Source: Streptomyces polyasparticus | GTDB lineage: Bacteria; Actinomycetota; Actinomycetes; Streptomycetales; Streptomycetaceae | DNA: 64,000 nucleotides | Direction of reading: 5' to 3' | Assembly: GCF_014493765.1 (NCBI RefSeq) | Contig: NZ_JACTVJ010000005.1 | Coordinates: 744,001 to 808,000 of the forward strand | Shown: piece after piece, positions 23,253 to 34,100 of the stretch | Layout of the letters: the number at the start of each line of letters is the position of its first letter | Numbering within the stretch: the stretch's first letter is position 1 | Program-made: the position numbers and the translations under genes | The notes under the pieces: generated by a model | The model's database searches: none | Seen by the model: only the letters and a program-made list of their open reading frames with translations | Told to the model about the DNA's origin: nothing

Positions 23253-25799
23253 TCATGACGCACCCGATGCGTCGAGCCCAGCGGGCACATGCTCGGCGAC
23301 CCGGGCGGCACGCAAGGTGAGCACCATCGTGAGGCCGCCACCCGGCGTGTCCTCGGCAGCGAGCGTGCCGCCCATCGACTCGGTGAAGCCCCGCGCGACC
23401 GCGAGGCCGAGCCCCACCCCGGCGCCCCGCGGAGCGTCCCCGTACCGCTGGAAGGGTTCGAAGACCCGCTCCTTGGCGTCGTCGGGGATCCCGGGGCCGC
23501 GGTCCACGACCCGGATCTCGACGCGATCGCCGATCGCGCTGGCCGACACCCGTACGGGCTTCTCGTCGGGGCTGTACTTCACCGCGTTCTCGACGATGTT
23601 GGCGACCGCCCGCTCCAGGAGCCCCTTGTCCACGCTGACCATGGGCAGCGACTCGGGGATGTCGAGCTCCGCCGCGCCCTCGGGGACGCCGCCGAGCGCC
23701 ATCGGCACCACCTCGTCGAGATCGATCTCGCGGATCAGCGGGGTGACCGTGCCGGTCTGCAGGCGGGACATGTCGAGCAGATTGCCCACGAGGTGGTCGA
23801 GCCGGTCGGCGCCGTCCTCGATCCCTTCGAGGAGTTCGGCCCGGTCCTCCTCGGACCACTCGACGTCGTCCGAGCGCAGCGAGGTGACGGCGGCCTTGAT
23901 GCCGGCGAGCGGGGTGCGCAGATCGTGGGACACGGCGGCGAGCAGCGCGGTGCGGATGCGGTTGCCCTCGGCCAGCGCACGGGCCTGCTCGGCCTCGCTC
24001 AGCAGGCGCTGGCGGTCGAGGACCACGGCGGCCTGTGCCGCGAACGCGGCAAGGACCCGGCGGTCCTCGGCGGGCAGCACCCGGCCGGTGAGCGCGAGGG
24101 CCATGTGGTCGCCGACCGGCATGTCGACATCCGCGTCCTCCGGCCGCTCTATGGGGCTGCTCGTACCGACGCTGCCCGCGCAGGTCCACGGTTCGACGTC
24201 GCTCTCCCGCTCCAGGAGGGCCACGGACTCCATGTTGAAGGTCTCGCGGACCCTTTCGAGCAGGGCGTCCAGGGTGGTCTCGCCGCGCAGCACGCTGCCG
24301 GCGAGGAAGGAGAGGATCTCGGATTCGGCGCGCAGCCGCGCCGCCTGATGCGTACGGCGGGCCGCGAGGTCCACGACGGAGGCCACCGCGACCGCGACGC
24401 CCACGAACACCGCGATCGCCACGATGTTGCGGGGGTCGGCGATGGTGAAGCGGTGCAGCGGTTCGGCGAAGTAGTAGTTGAGCAGGAGCGAGCCGAGCGC
24501 CGCCGAGGCGAGCGCCGGCAGCAGACCGCCGAGCAGGGCCGCGGCGATCGTCAGGGACAGGAAGAGCAGCATGTCGTTGGCGAGCCCGAGGTCACCCGGG
24601 ATCGCGGTGAGCAGCAGTGTGAGCAGCACGGGCCCGGCCACACCGGCCAGCCACCCGGCCAGGATCCGGGCACGGCCGAGCCGGGCGCCGCGGGCGACGG
24701 GCAGGCCGCGGCCTTTGCCGACGGCGTCGTGCGTGACGATGTGGACGTCCAGGTCGGGGCCCGATTCGCGGGCCACCGTGGCGCCGACGCCGGGCCCGAA
24801 CACGTACTGCCAGGCCTTGCGGCGGCTGGAGCCGAGCACGATCTGGGTGGCGTTGACTCCGCGCGCGAACTCCAGGAGCGAGGCGGGCACGTCGTCGCCG
24901 ATGACGTGGTGGAAGGTGCCGCCGAGGTCTTCGACGAGGGTGCGCTGGAGGGCGAGTTCCTTGGGTGAGGCGTTGGTGAGGCCGTCGCTGCGGGCGATGT
25001 AGACGGCGAGCACCTCGCCGCCGGCGCCCTTCTCCGCGAGCCGTGCGCCGCGGCGGATCAGGGTGCGGCCCTCGGGTCCGCCGGTCAGGCCGACGACGAT
25101 GCGCTCTCGTGCCTGCCAGGTCGACTTGATGTTGTGCTCGCCGCGGTACTGCTGCAGATACTCGTCGACCCGGTCGGCCACCCACAGGAGCGCCAGCTCG
25201 CGCAGGGCGGTGAGATTGCCGATCCGGAAGTAGTTGGAGAGCGAGGCGTCGATCTTGTCCGGCTGGTAGATGTTGCCGTGCGCCATGCGCCGGCGCAGTG
25301 CCTGGGGCGACATGTCGACCAGTTCGATCTGGTCGGCGTGCCGGACCACCTCGTCGGGGACGGTCTCGCGCTGCCGTACGCCGGTGATCGCCTCGACCAC
25401 GTCGCCGAGCGACTCCAGATGCTGGATGTTCACGGTCGATATGACGTCGATGCCCGCGGCGAGCAGTTCCTCCACGTCCTGCCAGCGCTTGGCGTGCCGC
25501 GAGCCGGGGACGTTGGTGTGCGCGAGCTCGTCTACGAGGGCGACCTGCGGGTGGCGGGCGAGCACGGCGTCCACGTCCATCTCCGTGAACGTGGTGCCGC
25601 GGTGCTCGAGCTCTCGGCGCCGGATCTCCTCCAGGCCGTGCAGCATCACCTCGGTACGGCGGCGGCCGTGGTGCTCGACGAAGGCGACCACGCAGTCCGT
25701 GCCCCGCTCGACGCGGCGGTGGGCTTCGGAGAGCATCGCGTACGTCTTGCCGACGCCCGGTGCCGCACCGAGATAGATCCGAAGCTTGCCGCGTCCCAT
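23253..25799 (-). CDS. kdpD: KdpD-type sensor histidine kinase
   Basis: An 848-residue full-length KdpD. The N-terminal KdpD domain carries the Walker A GAAPGVGKT (residues 11-19) and VDELAHTNVPGS; a universal-stress-protein domain follows (IVVGLTGGPEGRTLIRRG); then four transmembrane helices near 385-500, a GAF-like region, the dimerisation helix with phospho-acceptor His625 (VSHDLRTPLAGIK), and a HATPase domain with the GPGIPDDAKERVFEPF G-box. It senses potassium and osmotic state at the membrane. It is separated from kdpE by 169 bp and stands without adjacent kdpFABC. Confidence 0.92.
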   Translation of the reverse strand: MGRGKLRIYLGAAPGVGKTYAMLSEAHRRVERGTDCVVAFVEHHGRRRTEVMLHGLEEIRRRELEHRGTTFTEMDVDAVLARHPQVALVDELAHTNVPGSRHAKRWQDVEELLAAGIDVISTVNIQHLESLGDVVEAITGVRQRETVPDEVVRHADQIELVDMSPQALRRRMAHGNIYQPDKIDASLSNYFRIGNLTALRELALLWVADRVDEYLQQYRGEHNIKSTWQARERIVVGLTGGPEGRTLIRRGARLAEKGAGGEVLAVYIARSDGLTNASPKELALQRTLVEDLGGTFHHVIGDDVPASLLEFARGVNATQIVLGSSRRKAWQYVFGPGVGATVARESGPDLDVHIVTHDAVGKGRGLPVARGARLGRARILAGWLAGVAGPVLLTLLLTAIPGDLGLANDMLLFLSLTIAAALLGGLLPALASAALGSLLLNYYFAEPLHRFTIADPRNIVAIAVFVGVAVAVASVVDLAARRTHQAARLRAESEILSFLAGSVLRGETTLDALLERVRETFNMESVALLERESDVEPWTCAGSVGTSSPIERPEDADVDMPVGDHMALALTGRVLPAEDRRVLAAFAAQAAVVLDRQRLLSEAEQARALAEGNRIRTALLAAVSHDLRTPLAGIKAAVTSLRSDDVEWSEEDRAELLEGIEDGADRLDHLVGNLLDMSRLQTGTVTPLIREIDLDEVVPMALGGVPEGAAELDIPESLPMVSVDKGLLERAVANIVENAVKYSPDEKPVRVSASAIGDRVEIRVVDRGPGIPDDAKERVFEPFQRYGDAPRGAGVGLGLAVARGFTESMGGTLAAEDTPGGGLTMVLTLRAARVAEHVPAGLDASGAS

Positions 25800-26002
25800 G
25801 GCCCCATTGTCTTTCAGATCCCGCTGCCCAACCCGCTGTCCGGCGCTGGGTCGACCATAAGCCCCGCAATTCGGACAAACGGGATCACAGGGGAGTCCGG
25901 GCGCCCCCTTTGACGGGATTCTGATACGCGGCTTCGGAACAGCTGCGGGAAGACGCCGGAAAGGCGCCGTGCTGCGTGCCCTCTACGGGGCCGGTCAGCC
26001 CC

Positions 26003-26743
<741 letters not shown>

Positions 26744-26813
26744 CCCCCCGTACGTACCTGTTGTTGCGCGCCAGTATTCGTCACCGCCCTGCGGGCGGGC
26801 AATGCACGAAGCC

Positions 26814-27881
26814 CTATTCCGTGGCCGGGTCCGGGGCTGGGGCTGGGCCTGGGTCTGGGGCAGGGCCGGGCTCTGGGCCTGGGCCTGGGCCTGGGTCTGG
26901 GCCTGGGTCTGGGTCCGTGGCCGGGTCCGGGTCCGAGGGCCGGTCCGCGGCCCAGACGCCCACGTGATCGGTTTCGCCGGTCAGGCGGACCCGCCCCCGC
27001 AGCCCGTACCGCTCCACGTACTCCTGGGGCAGCTGCAGCCGTCCCGCGCGGTCCAGGACGGTGAACTCCTCGGCGAACTCCCGCTCCGCGCCCCGCAGCG
27101 TCTCCGTCGAGGTGCGTCCGTCGCGGATCCGTACGGTGCGCCGTACCTGCTCGGAGACCTGGGGGTCATGGGTGACGACGAGGACGGTCGCGCCCAGCTC
27201 CTCGTTGGCGCGGCGCAAGGCGGCGAAGACGTCCTCGCCGCTGGCCGTGTCGAGTTCGCCCGTGGGTTCGTCGGCGAGCAGCACCCGGGGCTCGTTGGCG
27301 GTGGCGACCGCCACGGCGACGCGCTGCTGTTCGCCGCCGGAGAGTTCGGCGGGGCGGCGGTCGCGGCAGTGGGCGAGACCGAGGGTGCCGAGGAGTTCGG
27401 CGGCGCGTTCGTGGCGCTTGCGGCGGGGCACCCGGGCGTACTTCATGGGGAGGGCGACGTTCTCCTGGGCCGTGAGGTACGGCAGCAGGTTGCGCCCGGT
27501 CTGCTGCCATACGAAGCCGACGGTGGCGCGCCGGTAGCCGAGCCGTTCGCGGCGCCCCATGGCGAGGAGGTCGTGTCCGGCGACGCGGGCGCGTCCCGCG
27601 GTGGGCAGGTCGAGGCCGGAGAGGATCGACAGGAGCGTGGACTTGCCGGAGCCGGAGGCGCCGACGAGAGCCACGCACTCGCCCTCGGAGACGGTCAGGT
27701 CGAGGCCTTGGAGCGCCTGCACCTCGACTTCCTGGGTGCGGTAGACGCGTACGAGGTTGTCGCAGACGATCACGCCGTCGTCGAGGCTCCGCGTGGTGGC
27801 GGAGCGGGCGCGTGCCTCCAGGTCGGCGAGCCGGGGACCGCGCGACTCCCGTTCTGCGCCCGGCTGTTCAGATCGGCTCAT
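26814..27881 (-). CDS. ABC transporter ATP-binding protein with C-terminal AbrB-like segment and Asp-Pro-Gly tail
   Basis: A 355-residue ATPase: Walker A GASGSGKST (74-82), signature LSGGEQQR, Walker B VLLADEPTG. After the ATPase core comes an unusual segment of about 45 residues (TVLDRAGRLQLPQEYVERYG) resembling a SpoVT/AbrB swapped-hairpin, then a roughly 40-residue acidic tail of repeated DPDPG, GPGP and PAPDP. ATG 27881 has GGAGGGG just upstream; the frame stays open farther upstream through the repeat array but those codons look non-coding. It works with the FtsX-like permeases upstream. Confidence 0.85.
   Translation of the reverse strand: MSRSEQPGAERESRGPRLADLEARARSATTRSLDDGVIVCDNLVRVYRTQEVEVQALQGLDLTVSEGECVALVGASGSGKSTLLSILSGLDLPTAGRARVAGHDLLAMGRRERLGYRRATVGFVWQQTGRNLLPYLTAQENVALPMKYARVPRRKRHERAAELLGTLGLAHCRDRRPAELSGGEQQRVAVAVATANEPRVLLADEPTGELDTASGEDVFAALRRANEELGATVLVVTHDPQVSEQVRRTVRIRDGRTSTETLRGAEREFAEEFTVLDRAGRLQLPQEYVERYGLRGRVRLTGETDHVGVWAADRPSDPDPATDPDPGPDPGPGPGPEPGPAPDPGPAPAPDPATE
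26827..26935 (-). repeat. GC-rich hexamer tract coding the Asp/Pro/Gly tail
   Basis: The plus strand is an imperfect run of GGGCCT, GGGTCT and GGGGCT hexamers, giving a GGG run about every six bases. On the coding strand it codes for DP, GP and AP pairs. It is prone to slippage and, on the template strand, to G-quadruplex formation. Confidence 0.75.
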
Positions 27882-28325
27882 GGCCCCTCCGTCCGCTGGG
27901 CGGCGCGGGGTCGCCCGGGTGTGCGCTGGTACGTGGTCGCTGGTACGTGGTCGCTGCGCCGGCGGGCGTCGGGACGGCACCGTTCCTTCGCCGGGCCGGG
28001 GCTGTTCCGCGGTCGGTACGGTGCCGTTCCGCCGCGGGCACTGAACCGTCCCGTCGCCGATACGCAGCCGTCGCGAGGTCGATACGCCACCGTCCCACCG
28101 CCGCAACGCGACCGTCCCGCGGCCGATACGCCACCGTCCCCACCGCAGAACGCCACCGTCCCCACCCCGCAACGCAACCGTCCCCCGGTCGATACGCCAC
28201 CGTCCCCACCGCAGAACGCCACCGTCCCCACCCCGCAACGCAACCGTCCCACCGCCGATACGCCACCGCCCCGCGCCCAACACGCCCCCGCACCAACCGC
28301 GTTGCACCGCTCTCCCCGCCCGTCC
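27882..28325. repeat. Intergenic array of about fifteen 22-bp tandem repeats (27974-28303)
   Basis: The 444-bp gap between the first permease and its ATPase is almost filled by units starting at 27974 and every 22 bp to 28282, with no spacing change. The conserved core on the plus strand is ACGCNACCGTCCC, followed by nine variable bases often ending CGAT. Units at 28128, 28150 and 28172 are repeated nearly exactly at 28194, 28216 and 28238, a 66-bp higher-order duplication. Edge copies (27974-28061 and 28282) are degenerate. The period is about two helical turns. I see no gene here; the conceptual translation in every minus frame is low-complexity. Confidence 0.92.
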
Positions 28326-31133
28326 TCAATCGTCCACCCTCCCCACCCGCAACACCTGCCCCAACCCCCTCCTGCGCCCCAGCCATGTCTCCACTGCGAC
28401 CGCTCCCGCCACCAGCCCCGCGCACCCCGCCCCGAGGGCCACGGTCAGCAGCACGTCGGCGTGCATGCCCGGGTCGCCGGGTGTGCCCGTGAACTCCCCC
28501 AGGTCCAGGGCCGGTCCGAGCAGCGACGGCAGCGCCAGTCCGAGCGCCGTACCGCCCACGACCGCCGCGACCACCAGCGGCAGCAGCTGCACCAGATGCA
28601 GCGCCGCCGTCTGCCGGTCGCCGAGCCCCATCGTGCGCAGCCGCGCGGCGGTGCGCCCGCGCGCCGGCGCCGAGAGCAGCAGTTCAAGGACCAGCGCGAG
28701 CAGCGCCAGGGCCACGGCAAGCCCGGTCGCCACGGTGTGGGCCAGGGTCAGCGCACCCACCAGACCGTCGTCCGAAAGGCGCGCCAACTCCTCTTCCAGA
28801 ACGAACAGTTCACCCGGATTCGTCTCGGGCGCGGCACGCGGCACCATCGCGCGCAACTCCTCGGCGCGTATCCCGTCGCCGTACAGGAGCAGCACCAGCT
28901 GCCCGAAATCCTCGCGCTCGATCGACCGCAGCGCCCGCAGGTCGGTGAACAGCAGCAGTTCCGGGGACTCGGCGGAGCGCAGCGGCCCCAGCGCGACGTC
29001 GTCGACGACCGCGTCGGGCAGGGTGCCCGTGACCTTCATCCGCAGGGTCCGCCCGCCGACCTCGGCCTCGAGCCGGTCGCCGACCCGCGGTCCACCGTGC
29101 GCGAGCACCGGCACGGCACCGCCCGCGTCCGGCAGCGCGGCCGCAGCACGGGCGGCCGCCGATTCACCGCCGACCTCGAGCAGAGCCTCGGATTCGACAC
29201 CGAGCAGACTGGTCGTGCCGTACGCGGAGCCACGGGCGCTGTCGCGCGCGCTGATCCGCAACTCGCCGACCTGGGCGGAGTGTTCGACGCCACGGGCCCG
29301 GGCCAACTCCTGCGCCGCCTGCGGATTGCTCCGGACGCCTGTGTACGAGGCGTCCGCACCGACCCGCGCACGCGTCCCCTCCTCCCGCCCTTCGGTGAGC
29401 GTGCCGGCGATCAGACCGCCGAACACGGCTCCGGCGAGCGTCACGACCAGGACAAGCAGGGCGAGCGCCCGCGCGGGCGCCTCCTTCGCCGCCCGCAGCA
29501 GGGCGATCAGTGCCACGGCTCCGCGCCGCCGCGCGGACCAGCGGGCGAGGAGCCGTACGGGCAGCGGGTAGCAGCGGACGAGGATCACGACCGTGGCCAG
29601 ACCGAGCAGCGCCGGTACGGCCGCGAGCAGCGGATCCGGGCCCGCCTGCGCCCTGGTCCCGCGCGAGCGCAGCGCCCACACCCCGGCCACCGCGAGCAAC
29701 AGCAACGCCAGTTCGGCGACGACGCGCCGCCCCCGTATCGACGATGCTCTCGCCGCCCCGTCCGCACGCAGCAGCGCCCCGTCCCGTACGGCGAAGAAGG
29801 TGACGAGCGGCAGCGGCAGCCAGCAGCCGAGCGCCACCGCCGCGCCCCACCCCGTCGCGGTGCCTTCGCCCACGCGTCCGGCCAGGGCCAGGCCCGCTGC
29901 CAGGCCGAGCAGCGCACCGGGCAGCGTGTGCCCGGCGCGTGCCGCGGCGAGCCCCAGGGCCGAGGCGCCGCGGGCGCGTTGGAGCCGGTGCACGTCGAGG
30001 CGGCGGCGCAGTGCGAGCAGCGCCGTGACGAATGCGGCGGCGAGGGCCACGATCAAGAGCGTGGCCAGGCCGAAGGCCACGACGGCCTGGCCCTGTCCCC
30101 ACTGGCGCCCGAACTCGCCGATGGCGTCGGGCAGTCGGGAGGAGTAGTCGAGACCGCCGGTGGGGTTCAGGCCGAGGCTGCAGACGAGCCCGCCGAATGT
30201 GGCGAGCGGGCAGTACTTGTCCGGGGCCAGCTCGCTGGTGACGACGAGGGCGCGCTCGATCTGGCGCCGGCCGTCGGCCCCGTGGTGCTTCCTGGCCTCC
30301 TCGTCGGTCAGGTGCAGCCGCAGGCCCCACTGCGCGGTGATCTCGATCCCGCTCTGCTCCTGCAGCCGGATGATCGATCCGGGCTCGGCGAGCACCATGG
30401 CCTGGTGCGGTCGCCCGGTGCTCTTCAACGGCGCGGCCAGGAGCGGCTCCTCACGCCACAGCACGGAGTCGTCGTCCGCCGCGAAGACGCCCACGACCTG
30501 CGCGGTCGCATGGATGCCGGACAGTCCGCCCATCCCGAGGTCGAGCCGCTGTCCCAGGCGCAGCCCGAGCCGGTCGCGCGTGGCCGACGAGACGGCGATC
30601 TCCACCGTACGGGCGTTCGCTCGCGGGGCGCGTCCGGCGGCGTAACCGCCTTTGCGGGGCGCGTCGGTGGCGTGGAGCAGCGACAGTTCCGCGGGCCCGG
30701 CCTCGGTGAGGGTGCCGATCCCGGGCAGCACGATGCGTGCGGAGTCGGTGCGCAGTTCGCCGGGCAGCCCGGGCGCCACCCAGTTCTCGAGGCTTTCGCT
30801 CATCGCGGCCATGTCCGCGGCGAGGTATGCGCCCGGGTCGTCGCCCTTCTTCTGCAAGACGTCGACACGCACGCTGTACGTGACACCGGGCGCCGACTCC
30901 TGCGCCTGGACAAGCCGGTCGCCGAACGCCCGGCCCGCCAGCCGGTCGAGGAGGGGCGGCGCCCCGGCGGCGACAGCGGTGAGCAGGCAGGTCAGGAGCG
31001 TCAGACAGACCAGGAGCGGGAGGTCACCGCGCAGACCGTGCAGACGACTTCGCAGACCTCGCCGGCCTCCCGGACCGCGCGGCGGGCGACGCTTCGCCGC
31101 CGGCCCGCGCCCCGCACCCCCGGCCTTCGTCAT
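28326..31133 (-). CDS. FtsX/MacB-type ABC transporter permease (935 residues)
   Basis: A large permease with a signal-anchor helix near residues 38-58, an extracytoplasmic MacB-like domain to about residue 345, then FtsX-type helices in two blocks (about 350-595 and 790-935) separated by a second extracytoplasmic domain. The size and duplicated FtsX layout fit actinobacterial efflux or lipoprotein-handling permeases. Its ATG overlaps the stop of the following larger permease gene (ATGA), and the 22-bp repeat array starts right after its stop. Substrate unknown. Confidence 0.8.
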   Translation of the reverse strand: MTKAGGAGRGPAAKRRPPRGPGGRRGLRSRLHGLRGDLPLLVCLTLLTCLLTAVAAGAPPLLDRLAGRAFGDRLVQAQESAPGVTYSVRVDVLQKKGDDPGAYLAADMAAMSESLENWVAPGLPGELRTDSARIVLPGIGTLTEAGPAELSLLHATDAPRKGGYAAGRAPRANARTVEIAVSSATRDRLGLRLGQRLDLGMGGLSGIHATAQVVGVFAADDDSVLWREEPLLAAPLKSTGRPHQAMVLAEPGSIIRLQEQSGIEITAQWGLRLHLTDEEARKHHGADGRRQIERALVVTSELAPDKYCPLATFGGLVCSLGLNPTGGLDYSSRLPDAIGEFGRQWGQGQAVVAFGLATLLIVALAAAFVTALLALRRRLDVHRLQRARGASALGLAAARAGHTLPGALLGLAAGLALAGRVGEGTATGWGAAVALGCWLPLPLVTFFAVRDGALLRADGAARASSIRGRRVVAELALLLLAVAGVWALRSRGTRAQAGPDPLLAAVPALLGLATVVILVRCYPLPVRLLARWSARRRGAVALIALLRAAKEAPARALALLVLVVTLAGAVFGGLIAGTLTEGREEGTRARVGADASYTGVRSNPQAAQELARARGVEHSAQVGELRISARDSARGSAYGTTSLLGVESEALLEVGGESAAARAAAALPDAGGAVPVLAHGGPRVGDRLEAEVGGRTLRMKVTGTLPDAVVDDVALGPLRSAESPELLLFTDLRALRSIEREDFGQLVLLLYGDGIRAEELRAMVPRAAPETNPGELFVLEEELARLSDDGLVGALTLAHTVATGLAVALALLALVLELLLSAPARGRTAARLRTMGLGDRQTAALHLVQLLPLVVAAVVGGTALGLALPSLLGPALDLGEFTGTPGDPGMHADVLLTVALGAGCAGLVAGAVAVETWLGRRRGLGQVLRVGRVDD

Positions 31134-34100
31134 ACGTCATCCCCCGCCCTCAGCACCCGCGCCAGATCCACCCGTCCGAGAGAGCGGGCGGCGACGGTGA
31201 CGACCGCGCAGATCAAGGCGGTCGTCACGGCGGCCGTGACCACCACCCGCATCCAGGGCACCTCCGTGGCGAGGTCGGGAAAGACCGGTCTGGCGTCCGC
31301 TTCCACCGTGACGACCGGCATGATCAGGACCGCGAGACCGGCACCGAGCAGGGTGCCGAGCACCGCCGCCACGGCGGCCAGGCCGAGCTGTTCCGTCCAG
31401 AGGAACGCGGCCAGTTGGCGTTTGCGTACGCCGATCGCTCTGAGCAGCGCGAACTCCCGGCTTCTGGAGCGCGCCGCGAGCACCGTGTGCAGCGTGAACG
31501 CGACCACCGCGAACGGCGGGGCGAGTGCAAGGCACAGCGCGAGCGCGGCCCGGGTGCCGCGCCGCAGCGGATCCGCGGCCAGCGCCTCGCGGGCCGTGGC
31601 CACATCGATCGCCTTGCCGAGCCGTGGAGTCGCGCGCACGGCCAGCGCCGCGGCCCGGGCGTCGCCGTCGTCCGCGCGGGCCCACCAGAAGGTCTCGACA
31701 CCCGGCGTACCGCCGGAGAGCAGCAACTGGGCCGCGAACGCACGGGAGTCGACCAGGAGATTCGGCTGGTCCCGTGCCTCGTCGCCCGGGATCGCCTCGA
31801 TCGTGCCCACGATCTTCAGCCGTGCGCTGCCGCCCACGGCCTGCCGAACGGTGACGGTGTCCCCGACGACGGCGAGCCCGTCATCGATCAGCGTGGCATC
31901 GGCCAGCGCCGGCGCGGCCGGGGGCCGCTTCGGCCCCTTGAAGCCGAGCCGGATCGACCGTACGGGAAAGACGAGTGCGGTGTTGGGCCCCCTCAGCACC
32001 CCGTCGATCAGCACACCGGGGCGCTCGGGCCCCGAGGAGCAGAGGACGGGGCCGGGTGCTTCACCGGGCCGCTTGCGCGGTTCGGCGCCGGGACAGCCCG
32101 CCACGTGCAGGTCGGGCGCGGGCAGGAACAGATCGCGCCAGCGGCCCGGCCGGTCCAGTTCGTCGGCCTCGTCCACGACCAGCCGGTAGGTGCGCCGCTC
32201 GACCTCGTACGGCATCGTAAGACCCAGCTGTACGAGGTGAGTTGTGTGCGGCGGCACGGGCAGCCGCACCGTGACCGGGCCGCCCTCGCGCAGCTCCACC
32301 TCACGGCCGTGCACGAGACCGTCGCCGTCCTCGAAGTAGCCCGTGAGCAGTACCGGGTGGGCCTTGCCGGGTCCGTCGGCGGACAGCCGTACCCGCAGGG
32401 TGAGTTCCTTCGGCGATCCGACGAGGCGCAGCCCGTGCTCGGGTATGCCCTCGCCCAGGTGCGCCGCCTTCGGGCCCGCGTGGTCCGTGAGCGCGCCGGA
32501 GCCGGTGTTGACGGCGGTGACGCCCACCGACTGCTGTGCCACCGAGGCGTCCACCTCGGTCACCGGGGTCACGGCCCGTATGCCGGGCGACTGCGCGTAG
32601 GCGTCCCGGCGTCGGTCGTCGGCGAGGCGGTCGGAGGGATCGATCCGCAGATCGGATCCGACCTGGAACGATGCCTGGTCCTGGTCGCCCCGGTCGAGGA
32701 TCACCAGCGCGGTCGAGCTGAGCGCGGCGACGGCCAGCGCGAGCGTCACCACCAGGGCCGCTGCCGCGTGCCCGGCCGCGCGCCGGCCCAACTGCCAGCC
32801 GCCGAACGGCAGCACGAACCCGGTGCCGCGCTGCGCGAGCGGATCGAACAGCCGGGCGGCGGGCGGGAGCAGCCGCAGGACGAGCACGGCCGCCGCCGCG
32901 GTCATCATCACGGGGGCGAACACGAGCACCAGGTCGACGGTGGAGGCACTGCCGACCGGCGAACGGTACTGGCGCAGCTGCAGCCACCCCAGAACGGCCA
33001 CGGCGGCAAGCACCACATCGGCTCCGAGCCGCTGCGCCGCCGCGAACCGCGCGGGCCGCCACCGCAGCCGGCTCACGGCCCTGCGGTCGCGCACCGAGCG
33101 GACCACGGGGACGAGCACCGCGACGCCGTGCACCACGACCGCGAGCGCGGCGGCGGTCCAGCCCGCGGCGATCAGCGCGGTGCCCGGCAGGTCGCCTTCC
33201 GCCAGGCCCACGCGCGGCAGCAGCCCGAGCAGCGGTCCGGCGAGGAACGGCGCGGCGATCCCCGCGGGCACGGCGAGCACCGCCCACTGCCCCGCGGCCC
33301 CCGCGGCGAGGCGCCATGTGCCCGCGCCGCGCGCGGCCAGGAGGGCGAGCTCCGCCCGCTGGTGCGTGGCGAGCTGGCGTGCGGTGAGCACCAGGGTGGC
33401 CAGGGCGAGGGCGGCGAGCAGCGAAGCGGGGATGTACATGCCGGCCCGTGACACGGCGATCGGTGTCCTGAGCCGGTCGAGGGCGGGACCGAGCCCCGAG
33501 TCGATCTCGAGGTCCCGGGCCTCGGGCGGCACCTGTCCGCCGAACAGCGACCGTGCGGGATCGCTGTCGCTGAACGCGGCCGCCCGGTCGCTCAGTCCGT
33601 CGATGTCGTCGAGCCGGAACCGCCCGGCGTCCGGCACGGCCAGCCACGACCGCACACTGTCCCCGGCGAGCTCCGGGGTCCCGGTCACGGTCGTCAGGGG
33701 TACGACGGCCAGGCTGTCGGTCCCGCCGAAGCTCCCGGTCTGGCTCCCCCACAGCGCGGCCGCTTCGGCACGCGGCCGGTAGATCCCGGTGACCTCCACC
33801 GCGAGCTCCGTGTCGGCGCTCGTCAGAACGGTCAGCCGGTCGCCGGGGCGGACGCGGAGCTCGGCGGCCAGCGGCTGCGACAGCGCGGCCTCGACGGTGC
33901 CGTCGGGCCGCGGCCCCGGCAGCCGTCCGCTCACCGTCTCGGCGTGCTCGCGCAGGCCTTCCAGCGCCGCGAGCGCCACCGTCACATCGCCGCGCACCCG
34001 CCCGTCGGCATCGGCGACGGAGAGCTCGGTGGCCCGGTTCTCGGGGACGCGCAGGGCATCGTAGGTCTGCTGCGGTACGCCCCCGTACGCTCCGTCCAGG

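Noticed and set aside
27974-28303. CRISPR array
   Set aside because: The conserved core is 13 bp and the variable parts are only 9 bp and partly repeated; real CRISPR spacers are longer and unique, and no cas genes are nearby.
27882-28307. N-terminal extension of the ABC ATPase through the repeat array
   Set aside because: The frame is open, but so are the other minus frames, because the repeat has no stops. The ATG at 27881 has its own GGAGGGG site and begins normal protein sequence.
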